In this document: one piece after another, positions 1-5,155 of the stretch
How the letters are laid out: the number at the start of each line of letters is the position of its first letter
Numbering within the stretch: the stretch's first letter is position 1
Assembly (NCBI GenBank): GCA_028706695.1
Contig: JAQTVU010000199.1
Coordinates: forward strand, 1-5,566
DNA: 5,566 nucleotides
Source of the DNA: Mycobacterium sp.
GTDB lineage: Bacteria > Actinomycetota > Actinomycetes > Mycobacteriales > Mycobacteriaceae
Reading direction: 5' to 3'
Translations under genes and position numbers: made by a program
The notes under the pieces: model-generated
Seen by the model: the letters and a program-made list of their open reading frames with translations, nothing else
Database searches by the model: none
Told to the model about the DNA's origin: nothing

Positions 1-707
1 GCCGCGATCAGCGCCAGGGCCCCGAACAACCCGAAGATCGCGTTGAGGAAGGTGTGCGGCCTGCCGGTGAACAGGTCGGGGTCGGCCAGGGCGAACCCGA
101 TCACCCGGTTGACCACATACGGCAGGCGCTCGTCGCGCGGCAGCGACCCGGGGAAGAGCTCGATCAGCCCCCAGGACACCAAGATCCCCACTAGATCGGC
201 GGCCGCCAGCACCACGGCGGCCTTGACCAACGCGCCTTTGCGGACCTTGGCCCAGAACTCGCGGTAGGCCAGCAGCAGCAGGACGATCGCGACGACGTGG
301 ACGCCGAGGCCGAGGTTTTCGCCGAAGGTTTCGGCCGCGGTGTTGCCGCCGGCGGCGATGTCGGCGGCATTCAGCCCGGCGGCAATGGTCATGTTGCCAA
401 GCAACAGCAGCCACGCGATGCGTTTACGCGCGGTCAGGGCCGCGGCCAGCAACGCCAAGACGAACGACCACGCGATGCTGGTGTCGGGAAAGTTGAACAG
501 GTAACTGTTGATGAACTCCCGCGGCGCCCTGATCAGCCACCGGATCAGCGGTGACACGCTGGCCAGCAGCGACACCGTGGCGATGACGCCGACGGTCCAG
601 CCGGCGGCTGCCGGTACCCAGTGGTATCGCGAACTCGGCCGGCTAACCGGACCAGGCCCGACACCAGGTCCAAGACGAGGCCCGAAACCGGGCTTAGCGA
701 CTGTCAC
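1..707 (-). CDS. lysX: LysX N-terminal membrane region (lysyl-tRNA synthetase / lysylphosphatidylglycerol synthase), partial
   Basis: Reading the minus strand from GTG at 707 gives 235 codons that run off the left edge. The product is the start of LysX, a membrane-bound fusion of an MprF-like transmembrane domain and a lysyl-tRNA synthetase. In mycobacteria it adds lysine to phosphatidylglycerol and protects against cationic peptides. Only the membrane part is visible: a Gly/Pro-rich tail (1-28), then hydrophobic segments near 33-55, 78-115, 135-148, 160-187 and 217-235. Recognisable stretches include YHWVPAAAGWTVGVIATVS and PREFINSYLFNFPDTSIAW. The catalytic synthetase part lies outside the window. 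An in-frame TAG at 819-821 limits the 5' end. The only start codons after it are GTG at 770 and GTG at 707. I prefer 707 because a TATCCT box lies 8 nt upstream, as in leaderless genes, and MTVAKP is a plausible N-terminus. It is divergent from infC. Identity is strong; the start is uncertain. Confidence 0.9.
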   Translation of the reverse strand, partial: MTVAKPGFGPRLGPGVGPGPVSRPSSRYHWVPAAAGWTVGVIATVSLLASVSPLIRWLIRAPREFINSYLFNFPDTSIAWSFVLALLAAALTARKRIAWLLLLGNMTIAAGLNAADIAAGGNTAAETFGENLGLGVHVVAIVLLLLAYREFWAKVRKGALVKAAVVLAAADLVGILVSWGLIELFPGSLPRDERLPYVVNRVIGFALADPDLFTGRPHTFLNAIFGLFGALALIA

Positions 708-715
708 AGACCGCG

Positions 716-721
716 AGGATA
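716..721 (-). promoter_or_regulatory. candidate lysX -10 box (TATCCT)
   Basis: On the minus strand TATCCT fits the mycobacterial TANNNT -10 pattern. It ends 8 nt before the GTG at 707, so transcription could begin at or next to the start codon and give a leaderless lysX mRNA. No convincing -35 is seen about 17 bases further up, and no Shine-Dalgarno precedes the GTG, which fits leaderless initiation. This is inferred from spacing alone. Confidence 0.35.
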
Positions 722-752
722 TTCTGTTATCCGGGGAAAAACCTGGCGAAGC

Positions 753-772
753 GCCGACACTGGCCGACACTG
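753..772. repeat. 10-bp tandem direct repeat in the lysX/infC intergenic region
   Basis: GCCGACACTG occurs twice in immediate succession (753-762 and 763-772). A related GCCGACACCTG lies at 847-857. The pair sits between the two divergent genes, upstream of both candidate promoters. It could be a regulator site or simple sequence slippage; nothing here decides between them. Confidence 0.5.
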
Positions 773-881
773 GCCGGCGTGGTCGCCGGGGTTTGCCGAA
801 ATGCGACGATGCCTGCCGCTATCTGTTGGTCCCTGTTAGTCCGCGCGCCGACACCTGAAGTGCGGAAAGGCGGTCGACGGC

Positions 882-890
882 TGCTAAACT
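882..890 (+). promoter_or_regulatory. candidate infC promoter, extended -10 (TGC-TAAACT)
   Basis: TAAACT at 885-890 matches TANNNT and is preceded directly by TGC, giving the extended -10 form TGn-TANNNT that lessens the need for a -35. No good -35 hexamer is visible about 17 bases upstream. The predicted transcription start is near 897-901, which gives a leader of about 275 nt before infC. That is long enough to hold the uORFs, terminator and hairpin described separately. Start mapping would be needed to confirm it. Confidence 0.5.
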
Positions 891-995
891 GGTGCTTGCG
901 ACCATCCCGGCGAACGCCAGGAAAGAGTAAGTGGAGTCCCACTCCCACCGCTGGCCCGAGACATCTCGAGGCGCAGCGGTCCGGTCACGGGCAGC

Positions 996-1001
996 ATGTA
1001 A
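996..1001 (+). other. start-stop element (ATG-TAA) in the infC leader
   Basis: ATG at 996-998 is followed at once by TAA at 999-1001. The final A of TAA is also the first base of the next ATG (1001-1003), forming ATGTAATG. A ribosome starting at the first ATG would terminate immediately and could reinitiate at the second. No clear Shine-Dalgarno is present, so actual use is unproven. Confidence 0.3.
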
Positions 1002-1033
1002 TGCCTGTTCCGCGGATAACGCGGGCGGCTTGA
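1001..1033 (+). CDS. possible 10-codon leader peptide upstream of infC
   Basis: ATG at 1001 opens a ten-codon ORF, MPVPRITRAA, ending in TGA at 1031-1033, about 30 nt before the terminator stem. The position suits a leader peptide whose translation affects folding or Rho access further on. It covers the small hairpin at 1010-1024, so a translating ribosome would melt it. There is no strong ribosome-binding site and no obvious run of regulatory codons. Chance occurrence is quite possible in a leader of this length. Confidence 0.25.
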   Translation: MPVPRITRAA

Positions 1034-1063
1034 CGTGTTTCAATCCGCGATCGGTCGGCATGG

Positions 1064-1087
1064 GCCCTGCTGGTGCAGGGCTTTTTT
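1064..1087 (+). terminator. intrinsic terminator inside the infC leader
   Basis: GCCCTGC (1064-1070), loop TGGT (1071-1074) and GCAGGGC (1075-1081) form a perfect 7-bp GC-rich stem followed directly by six T residues (1082-1087). U-tract terminators this clean are uncommon in mycobacteria. It stands about 170 nt after the predicted transcription start and 87 nt before the infC start codon, with no gene ending nearby on the plus strand. It therefore most likely acts as an attenuator for the infC operon rather than as an end-of-gene terminator. Confidence 0.8.
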
Positions 1088-1122
1088 GCTGATGGTGTGG
1101 CGATTCCCTGCTCGATCCCGAC

Positions 1123-1173
1123 GGGGCCGGTGTTGGCCGTGACCGAAACCATAAAGCCAACCAGGGAGGCCCC
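1123..1173 (+). promoter_or_regulatory. hairpin that can mask the infC ribosome-binding site
   Basis: GGGGCC (1123-1128) pairs perfectly with GGCCCC (1168-1173), and GTTGGC (1132-1137) pairs with GCCAAC (1156-1161). They are separated by an internal loop (1129-1131 and 1162-1167) and closed by an 18-nt A-rich loop (1138-1155). The outer stem includes the last two bases of the GGGAGG Shine-Dalgarno and all spacer bases up to the start codon. The rest of the Shine-Dalgarno lies in the internal loop. Folding would hinder ribosome loading, as in a translational operator. The ligand, if any, is unknown; L20 and IF3 are candidates from what is known in other bacteria. Confidence 0.5.
1164..1169 (+). 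promoter_or_regulatory. infC Shine-Dalgarno (GGGAGG)
   Basis: GGGAGG ends 4 nt before ATC at 1174. It is the only strong ribosome-binding site near the 5' end of infC and fixes the start at the ATC codon rather than the in-frame TTG at 1225. Confidence 0.8.
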
Positions 1174-1752
<579 letters not shown>

Positions 1753-1777
1753 CCCCTCACCACACCGACCTGACAAC

Positions 1778-1797
1778 GCCGACCCGAGCCGACCCGA
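1778..1797. repeat. 10-bp tandem repeat in the infC-rpmI spacer
   Basis: GCCGACCCGA is present twice in tandem (1778-1787, 1788-1797), followed by a partial CCCGATC. It fills much of the 80-nt infC-rpmI spacer. The spacer shows no terminator or convincing promoter, so the genes are probably co-transcribed. The repeat probably reflects slippage. Confidence 0.5.
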
Positions 1798-1832
1798 CCC
1801 GATCAAGAAGCCAACCGAAAGCTAGAGGAAGC

Positions 1833-2027
1833 ATGCCCAAAGCCAAGACCCACAGCGGGGCGTCGAAGCGGTTCCGACGCACCGGGACCGGAAAGATCGT
1901 CCGCCAACAGGCCAATCGTCGGCACCTGTTGGAGCACAAGCCAACCAAGCGAACCCGGCGGCTGGACGGCCGCACGACCGTTTCAGCCAACGACACCCGG
2001 CGGGTCAACTCGATGCTGAACGGCTGA
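1833..2027 (+). CDS. rpmI: 50S ribosomal protein L35
   Basis: The 64-residue, strongly basic protein begins MPKAKTHSGASKRFRRTGTG and contains the typical KRTRRLDG segment, with full normal length for bacterial L35. It is a component of the large ribosomal subunit that binds 23S rRNA. ATG at 1833 follows an AGAGGAA Shine-Dalgarno 2-4 nt upstream. It is the middle gene of the conserved infC-rpmI-rplT operon, 80 nt after infC and 68 nt before rplT. No own promoter is apparent. No odd features in the coding sequence. Confidence 0.97.
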   Translation: MPKAKTHSGASKRFRRTGTGKIVRQQANRRHLLEHKPTKRTRRLDGRTTVSANDTRRVNSMLNG

Positions 2028-2034
2028 CCGTCGC

Positions 2035-2057
2035 GCCGGATGCCATCTGGCACCGGC
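2035..2057 (+). other. stable hairpin in the rpmI-rplT spacer
   Basis: GCCGG (2035-2039) pairs with CCGGC (2053-2057), and TGCCA (2041-2045) with TGGCA (2048-2052). The result is a nearly continuous helix with one bulged A (2040) and a tiny apical loop. No U-tract follows, so it is not a standard terminator. It starts 7 nt after the rpmI stop and ends about 28 nt before the TAGGAA Shine-Dalgarno of rplT. Possible roles are a binding site for L20 (known to regulate this operon elsewhere), an RNase-processing or stability element, or a weak terminator. Confidence 0.55.
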
Positions 2058-2095
2058 ACCTGACCAGTTACTTCGGAACGAGAGTAGGAATAGCC

Positions 2096-2491
2096 ATGGC
2101 ACGCGTAAAGCGCGCGGTCAACGCCCACAAAAAACGGCGCAGCATCCTGAAGGCCTCCAAAGGCTACCGCGGGCAGCGCTCCCGGCTCTACCGCAAAGCC
2201 AAAGAGCAGCAGCTGCATTCACTGAACTACGCTTACCGCGACCGGCGCGCCCGCAAGGGCGAGTTCCGCAAACTGTGGATCTCGCGAATCAACGCGGCCG
2301 CGCGCGCCAACGACATCACCTACAACAGGCTCGTCCAGGGCCTGAAAGCCGCAGGGGTGGAGGTGGACCGCAAAAACCTCGCCGACATTGCGGTCACCGA
2401 TCCGGCGGCGTTCACCGCGCTCGTCGAAGTCGCCCGGGCGGCATTGCCCGACGACGTCAACGCCCCCGCGGGTTCGGGAGAGGCCGCCTAG
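2096..2491 (+). CDS. rplT: 50S ribosomal protein L20
   Basis: L20 binds 23S rRNA early in 50S assembly and, in E. coli and Bacillus, also represses its own operon by binding mRNA that imitates its rRNA site. The 131-residue product opens MARVKRAVNAHKKRRSILK, with the family's basic N-terminal tail (1-60, including GYRGQRSRLYRKAKEQ and YRDRRARKGEFRKLWI). The globular RNA-binding domain follows (about 60-115, NRLVQGLKAAGVEVDRKNLADIA). A mycobacterial Ala/Gly tail (about 118-131) extends beyond the usual ~117 residues. ATG at 2096 is preceded by TAGGAA 5 nt upstream. It is last of the three IF3/L35/L20 genes, followed 51 nt later by tsnR. Confidence 0.97.
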   Translation: MARVKRAVNAHKKRRSILKASKGYRGQRSRLYRKAKEQQLHSLNYAYRDRRARKGEFRKLWISRINAAARANDITYNRLVQGLKAAGVEVDRKNLADIAVTDPAAFTALVEVARAALPDDVNAPAGSGEAA

Positions 2492-2508
2492 CCCGCCTCG
2501 CGCGGAAT

Positions 2509-2525
2509 CGGCCGGGGTTCGGCCG
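2509..2525 (+). other. GC-rich hairpin between rplT and tsnR
   Basis: CGGCCG (2509-2514) and CGGCCG (2520-2525) flank a GGGTT loop and form a perfect 6-bp stem in the 51-nt rplT-tsnR spacer. There is no U-tract. It could act as a weak U-less terminator, an mRNA 3'-end stabiliser for the ribosomal protein operon, or a site that lowers tsnR translation, since it ends only 17 nt before the tsnR ATG. Confidence 0.4.
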
Positions 2526-2542
2526 CTGGGCGCACTGCCTCG

Positions 2543-3334
2543 ATGCTCACCGAACGTTCGGCCACGGTTTCCGCGGCGGTCAAGTTGCATCGCCGCGTCG
2601 GGCGGCGGCGGGCGGGTCGCTTCCTGGCCGAGGGGCCCAACCTGATTGAGGCCGCCTCCGCTCGGGGACTGGTCCGTGAGGCGTTTGCAACCGAACCCGC
2701 GGCGGAGCGGCACGCGGCACTGCTGACGACGCTGCGCTGCCCGGTCCATGTGGTCACCGAGCGGGCCGCGAAGGCGCTCTCCGACACCGTCACCCCGGCG
2801 GGCCTGGTGGCGGTTTGCCAGCTACCGCGGGCCCGGCTCCAGGATGTCCTGGCCGACTCGCCGCGGCTGGTGGCTGTCGCCGTCGAGGTCAACGAGCCCG
2901 GCAACGCGGGCACGCTGATTCGCCTCGCCGACGCCATGGGGGCGGGGGCGGTGATTTTGGCCGGGCGCAGCGTGGACCCGTACAACGGCAAGTGCCTGCG
3001 CGCGTCGGCCGGCAGCATCTTCGCGGTCCCGGTTATCGCGGCACCCGACGTCCAGGCGGCCGTGGCGGCGCTGCGTGGCGCGGGGCTACAGGTGCTGGCC
3101 ACCGCGCTGGACGGCGAGACGCGCCTCGATGAGGCCGGTCCGCTTTTGCATGCGCCGACGGCGTGGTTGTTCGGGCCGGAGTCGCATGGGTTACCCGCCG
3201 CCGTCGCGGCGGCGGCGGACCACCGGGTGCGCATCCCGATGTCGGGCGGGGCGGAGAGCCTCAACGTCGCCGCCGCCGCGGCCATCTGCCTGTATCAGAG
3301 CGCGCTGGCGCTGGGTGTGCTGAGGCCGTCTTAG
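2543..3334 (+). CDS. tsnR: TsnR, SpoU (SPOUT)-family RNA 2'-O-methyltransferase
   Basis: The 263-residue protein has the SpoU architecture. An N-terminal substrate-binding domain (about 20-95, with GRFLAEGPNLIEAA and LSDTVTPAGLVAVC) precedes a trefoil-knot methyltransferase domain (about 108-255). All three SpoU motifs are present: motif 1 NEPGNAGTLIR (117-127, with Asn121 and Arg127), motif 2 WLFGPESHGL (208-217), and motif 3 IPMSGGAESLNVAAAAAICLY split over 231-251. The family transfers methyl from SAM to ribose 2'-OH of rRNA or tRNA. The name TsnR recalls the thiostrepton-resistance 23S methyltransferase, but the actual substrate of the mycobacterial enzyme cannot be read from sequence. 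ATG at 2543 lacks an obvious Shine-Dalgarno, and no upstream start exists in frame, so coupling to rplT or weak expression is possible. The stop TAG overlaps the first 12-bp repeat. Confidence 0.9.
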   Translation: MLTERSATVSAAVKLHRRVGRRRAGRFLAEGPNLIEAASARGLVREAFATEPAAERHAALLTTLRCPVHVVTERAAKALSDTVTPAGLVAVCQLPRARLQDVLADSPRLVAVAVEVNEPGNAGTLIRLADAMGAGAVILAGRSVDPYNGKCLRASAGSIFAVPVIAAPDVQAAVAALRGAGLQVLATALDGETRLDEAGPLLHAPTAWLFGPESHGLPAAVAAAADHRVRIPMSGGAESLNVAAAAAICLYQSALALGVLRPS

Positions 3335-3369
3335 TGTCCAATGGGGTGTCCAACGGGGTGCTCAACCGG
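3334..3369. repeat. imperfect 12-bp tandem repeat after tsnR
   Basis: Three 12-bp units follow each other: GTGTCCAATGGG (3334-3345), GTGTCCAACGGG (3346-3357) and GTGCTCAACCGG (3358-3369), with a partial fourth GTGTCG. The first two differ at one base. The array begins on the last base of the tsnR stop codon and ends 7 bases before the -35 of the cyclase promoter. Each unit keeps reading frame, but no start or ribosome-binding site supports a gene. Confidence 0.6.
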
Positions 3370-3375
3370 GTGTCG

Positions 3376-3412
3376 TTGCCGGCCTCTGCGAGCACCCCCT
3401 ACCCTTGGCTGA
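3376..3412 (+). promoter_or_regulatory. leaderless-type promoter of the adenylyl cyclase gene
   Basis: TTGCCG (3376-3381) is a fair -35, 18 bases before TACCCT (3400-3405), which fits the mycobacterial -10 TANNNT. Seven bases later stands GTG at 3413, the chosen start codon, exactly where transcription would begin. No Shine-Dalgarno precedes the GTG. Together these point to a leaderless mRNA, a very common arrangement in mycobacteria. Confidence 0.65.
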
Positions 3413-4345
3413 GTGGAATTCGCGCCTCGCGATTCGGATCGGGGGGAGCCCGAAGAGCCGGTGGTGACAACTGTGGCGCCTTCCGCCCTTCGGCGGCGTT
3501 CGCCCGTGTCTTTACATGGCGCAACCCAGTGGTTGCAGACAACCAATCACAGCCCCGCGGTGGTCGGCCTGATCCGGCGGGCGCGCCGGCTGCTGCCCGG
3601 GGATCCGGAATTCGGCGACCCGCTGTCGGTAGCCGGCGACGGTGGGCCCCGCGCCGCCGCGCGCGCCGCCGACCGCCTGCTGGGCGACCGCAGTGCGGTA
3701 TCGCGCGAGGTCAGCCTGGGCGTCCTGCAGGTGTGGCAGGCCCTGACCGAGGCGATTTCTCGGCGTCCGGCCAATCCGGAGGTCACGCTGATCTTCACCG
3801 ATCTGGTGGGTTTCTCGACGTGGTCGTTGCAGGCGGGCGACCATGCCACCCTGACGTTGCTGCGGCAGGTCTCGCGGGCCGTCGAGCCACCGCTGCTCGA
3901 CGCCGGCGGGCACATCGTCAAACGGCTCGGCGACGGCCTCATGGCCGTCTTCGGCGATCCGATCGTCGCGGTACGGGCGGCGCTCGCCGCGTCCGCCGCG
4001 ATGAAATCGGTCGAGGTGGCCGGCTACACGCCGCGGATGCGGGTGGGAATCCACACCGGGCGGCCCCAGCGGATGGCCGCTGACTGGCTCGGCGTCGACG
4101 TCAACATCGCCGCCCGGGTCATGGAAAGAGCCACCAAAGGTGGAATCATGGTGTCCGGTTCGACGTTGGGTCTGATTCCGCAAAGCGAACTGGACGACTT
4201 GGGTGTGGTGGCCAAACGCGCACGTAGACCCATGTTCGCGCCCAAGCCGGCCGGGTTGCCCGAGGACCTGGCGATATATCGACTCAAGACTCGCAGGGAG
4301 TTGCCAGCTTGTGATGAAAGCGAAGAGACCAATCCGCAGGCATAG
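3413..4345 (+). CDS. class III adenylyl cyclase (Rv1647-like)
   Basis: The 310-residue soluble protein converts ATP to cAMP. The C-terminal catalytic domain (about 121-240) carries every canonical residue. The metal-binding aspartates are Asp130 (in FTDLVGFS) and Asp174 (in KRLGDG), 44 apart as usual. The adenine-specifying pair is Lys170 and Asp224. The transition-state pair is Asn231 and Arg235 in DVNIAARV. An active adenylyl rather than guanylyl cyclase, working as a homodimer with two sites, is expected. The N-terminal ~115 residues have no membrane segment. They contain basic PSALRRRSPVS and a mostly helical stretch with VSREVSLGVLQVWQALTEA, probably a regulatory domain. The sequence resembles M. 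tuberculosis Rv1647 as I remember it. GTG at 3413 is chosen because it sits 7 nt after a TACCCT -10 box. The membrane-protein gene follows after 3 bp. Confidence 0.9.
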   Translation: MEFAPRDSDRGEPEEPVVTTVAPSALRRRSPVSLHGATQWLQTTNHSPAVVGLIRRARRLLPGDPEFGDPLSVAGDGGPRAAARAADRLLGDRSAVSREVSLGVLQVWQALTEAISRRPANPEVTLIFTDLVGFSTWSLQAGDHATLTLLRQVSRAVEPPLLDAGGHIVKRLGDGLMAVFGDPIVAVRAALAASAAMKSVEVAGYTPRMRVGIHTGRPQRMAADWLGVDVNIAARVMERATKGGIMVSGSTLGLIPQSELDDLGVVAKRARRPMFAPKPAGLPEDLAIYRLKTRRELPACDESEETNPQA

Positions 4346-4348
4346 TGG

Positions 4349-5155
4349 GTGCCAATGATTGGGGGCATTTCATCCCGGCTGGCCCGGGTCCGGTTCACCG
4401 TTGGTTACGTGGCGATTCTGCTGGCTGTCAGTTCGGCGCTGCTGATTCTGGGTCCGCAGATGCGTGACGTCGTCATCGACCATGCCAGCACCAACCTGCA
4501 CAACCTGGCCCACGGGCACGTGGGAACGCTGCTGGGCAGCGCGTTGGTCATCGACGCGGGTCCGCTCTACTTTTGGTTGCCGTTCCTTACCTGCCTGCTC
4601 CTGCTTGCGGAATTGCATTTGCGGACGATCCGGCTGGCCGTGGCCTTCGCGGTCGGCCACATCGGCGCGACGCTGCTGATCGCCGCGGTGCTAGCCACGG
4701 CGGTGGAGTGCGGGTGGCTGCCCCTGTCGATCACCCGGGCGCCCGACGTCGGGATGAGCTACGGCGCCTTGGCGGTGCTGGGCGCGATGACGGCGGCGAT
4801 TCCCAGGCGCTGGCGGGCGGCGTGGATCGGCTGGTGGCTGGCGGCGGGCATCGCCGCGGCGATCGTCGGCGGCGACTTCACCGATGCGGGTCACACGGTG
4901 GCGGTGATCCTCGGCGTGCTGGTGTCGGCCCGGCTGCGTCAACCGATCCACTGGACGCCGGTGCGGTTGGCAATGCTGGCGGGGTCCTTCGGGTTCGGGT
5001 TTCTGCTGCTGGCCCACCACTGGGCGACGATGGCTGCCGCGCCGATCTTCGGTGTGCTGGGCGCGCTGGTGGCCTACAAGCTCGACCGGGTCCTGACGCG
5101 CAATGCCCTGCCCGCGGATCGGGACCCGCTGCCCGAGCCGGTCATGACCGGCTAA
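4349..5155 (+). CDS. polytopic membrane protein, possibly rhomboid-like (Rv1648-like)
   Basis: The 268-residue protein is almost wholly hydrophobic, with likely membrane segments near 17-35, 55-68, 73-88, 95-118, 137-152, 157-175, 179-194, 207-225 and 227-245. Features suggesting the rhomboid fold are a His-rich stretch before the second segment (HNLAHGHVGTLLGSAL, 51-66), a serine in GMSYGA (Ser137) at the start of a segment, and a histidine in GHTVAVILG (His182) two segments later. Rhomboid proteases use Ser in GxSx and His in later helices. Here the Ser motif is not the standard GxSG, so it may be a pseudoprotease or an unrelated fold. The gene starts 3 bp after the cyclase stop (GTG 4349, or ATG 4355), with no Shine-Dalgarno, so it is probably co-translated with the cyclase. 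It corresponds to M. tuberculosis Rv1648, a membrane protein of unknown function. Confidence 0.85.
   Translation: MPMIGGISSRLARVRFTVGYVAILLAVSSALLILGPQMRDVVIDHASTNLHNLAHGHVGTLLGSALVIDAGPLYFWLPFLTCLLLLAELHLRTIRLAVAFAVGHIGATLLIAAVLATAVECGWLPLSITRAPDVGMSYGALAVLGAMTAAIPRRWRAAWIGWWLAAGIAAAIVGGDFTDAGHTVAVILGVLVSARLRQPIHWTPVRLAMLAGSFGFGFLLLAHHWATMAAAPIFGVLGALVAYKLDRVLTRNALPADRDPLPEPVMTG
5136..5153. repeat. perfect 18-bp palindrome at the end of the membrane-protein gene
   Basis: AGCCGGTCATGACCGGCT is its own reverse complement over all 18 bases with no spacer. It covers the last codons (PVMTG) and the first base of the stop codon. A gapless palindrome is more typical of a dimeric protein-binding site on DNA than of an RNA hairpin. 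It lies about 65 bp upstream of the pheS -10 candidate. Confidence 0.7.

Larger units (their letters stand above)
897..1173 (+). promoter_or_regulatory. structured infC operon leader (candidate attenuator)
   Basis: This stretch has no substantial gene and shows several RNA features in order. They are a small hairpin GGAGT-CCC-ACTCC (933-945), an ATG-TAA start-stop overlapping a 10-codon ORF (996-1033), a hairpin CCGCG-GATAA-CGCGG (1010-1024), an intrinsic terminator (1064-1087) and an RBS-masking hairpin (1123-1173). Long leaders with premature terminators control infC-rpmI-rplT in Firmicutes through ribosomal protein L20. The arrangement here is similar in position, but I do not recognise the Firmicutes L20 leader sequence in it. 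A role in transcription attenuation and translation control of the downstream operon is inferred. Confidence 0.55.

Noticed and set aside
727..948. Minus-strand 73-residue ORF as an independent gene
   Set aside because: Its sequence is the antisense of the infC leader and promoter, and lysX follows in another frame. It is kept only as a finding about the lysX start.
1030..1035. TTGACG as the -35 of a second infC promoter
   Set aside because: No TANNNT-like -10 is present 16-19 bases downstream (around 1052-1060).
2488..3285. Minus-strand ORF of 265 codons opposite tsnR
   Set aside because: tsnR shows all SpoU motifs on the plus strand. The antisense ORF is low-complexity Ala/Ser/Arg with no recognisable domain.
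3163..4083. Plus-strand 306-codon ORF spanning the tsnR end and cyclase
   Set aside because: It is out of frame with both genes and very rich in Gly/Arg/Pro, a frame shadow. It reads through the 12-bp repeats by chance.
3512..4183. Minus-strand ORF opposite the cyclase
   Set aside because: It overlaps the intact catalytic domain and has no motif of its own.
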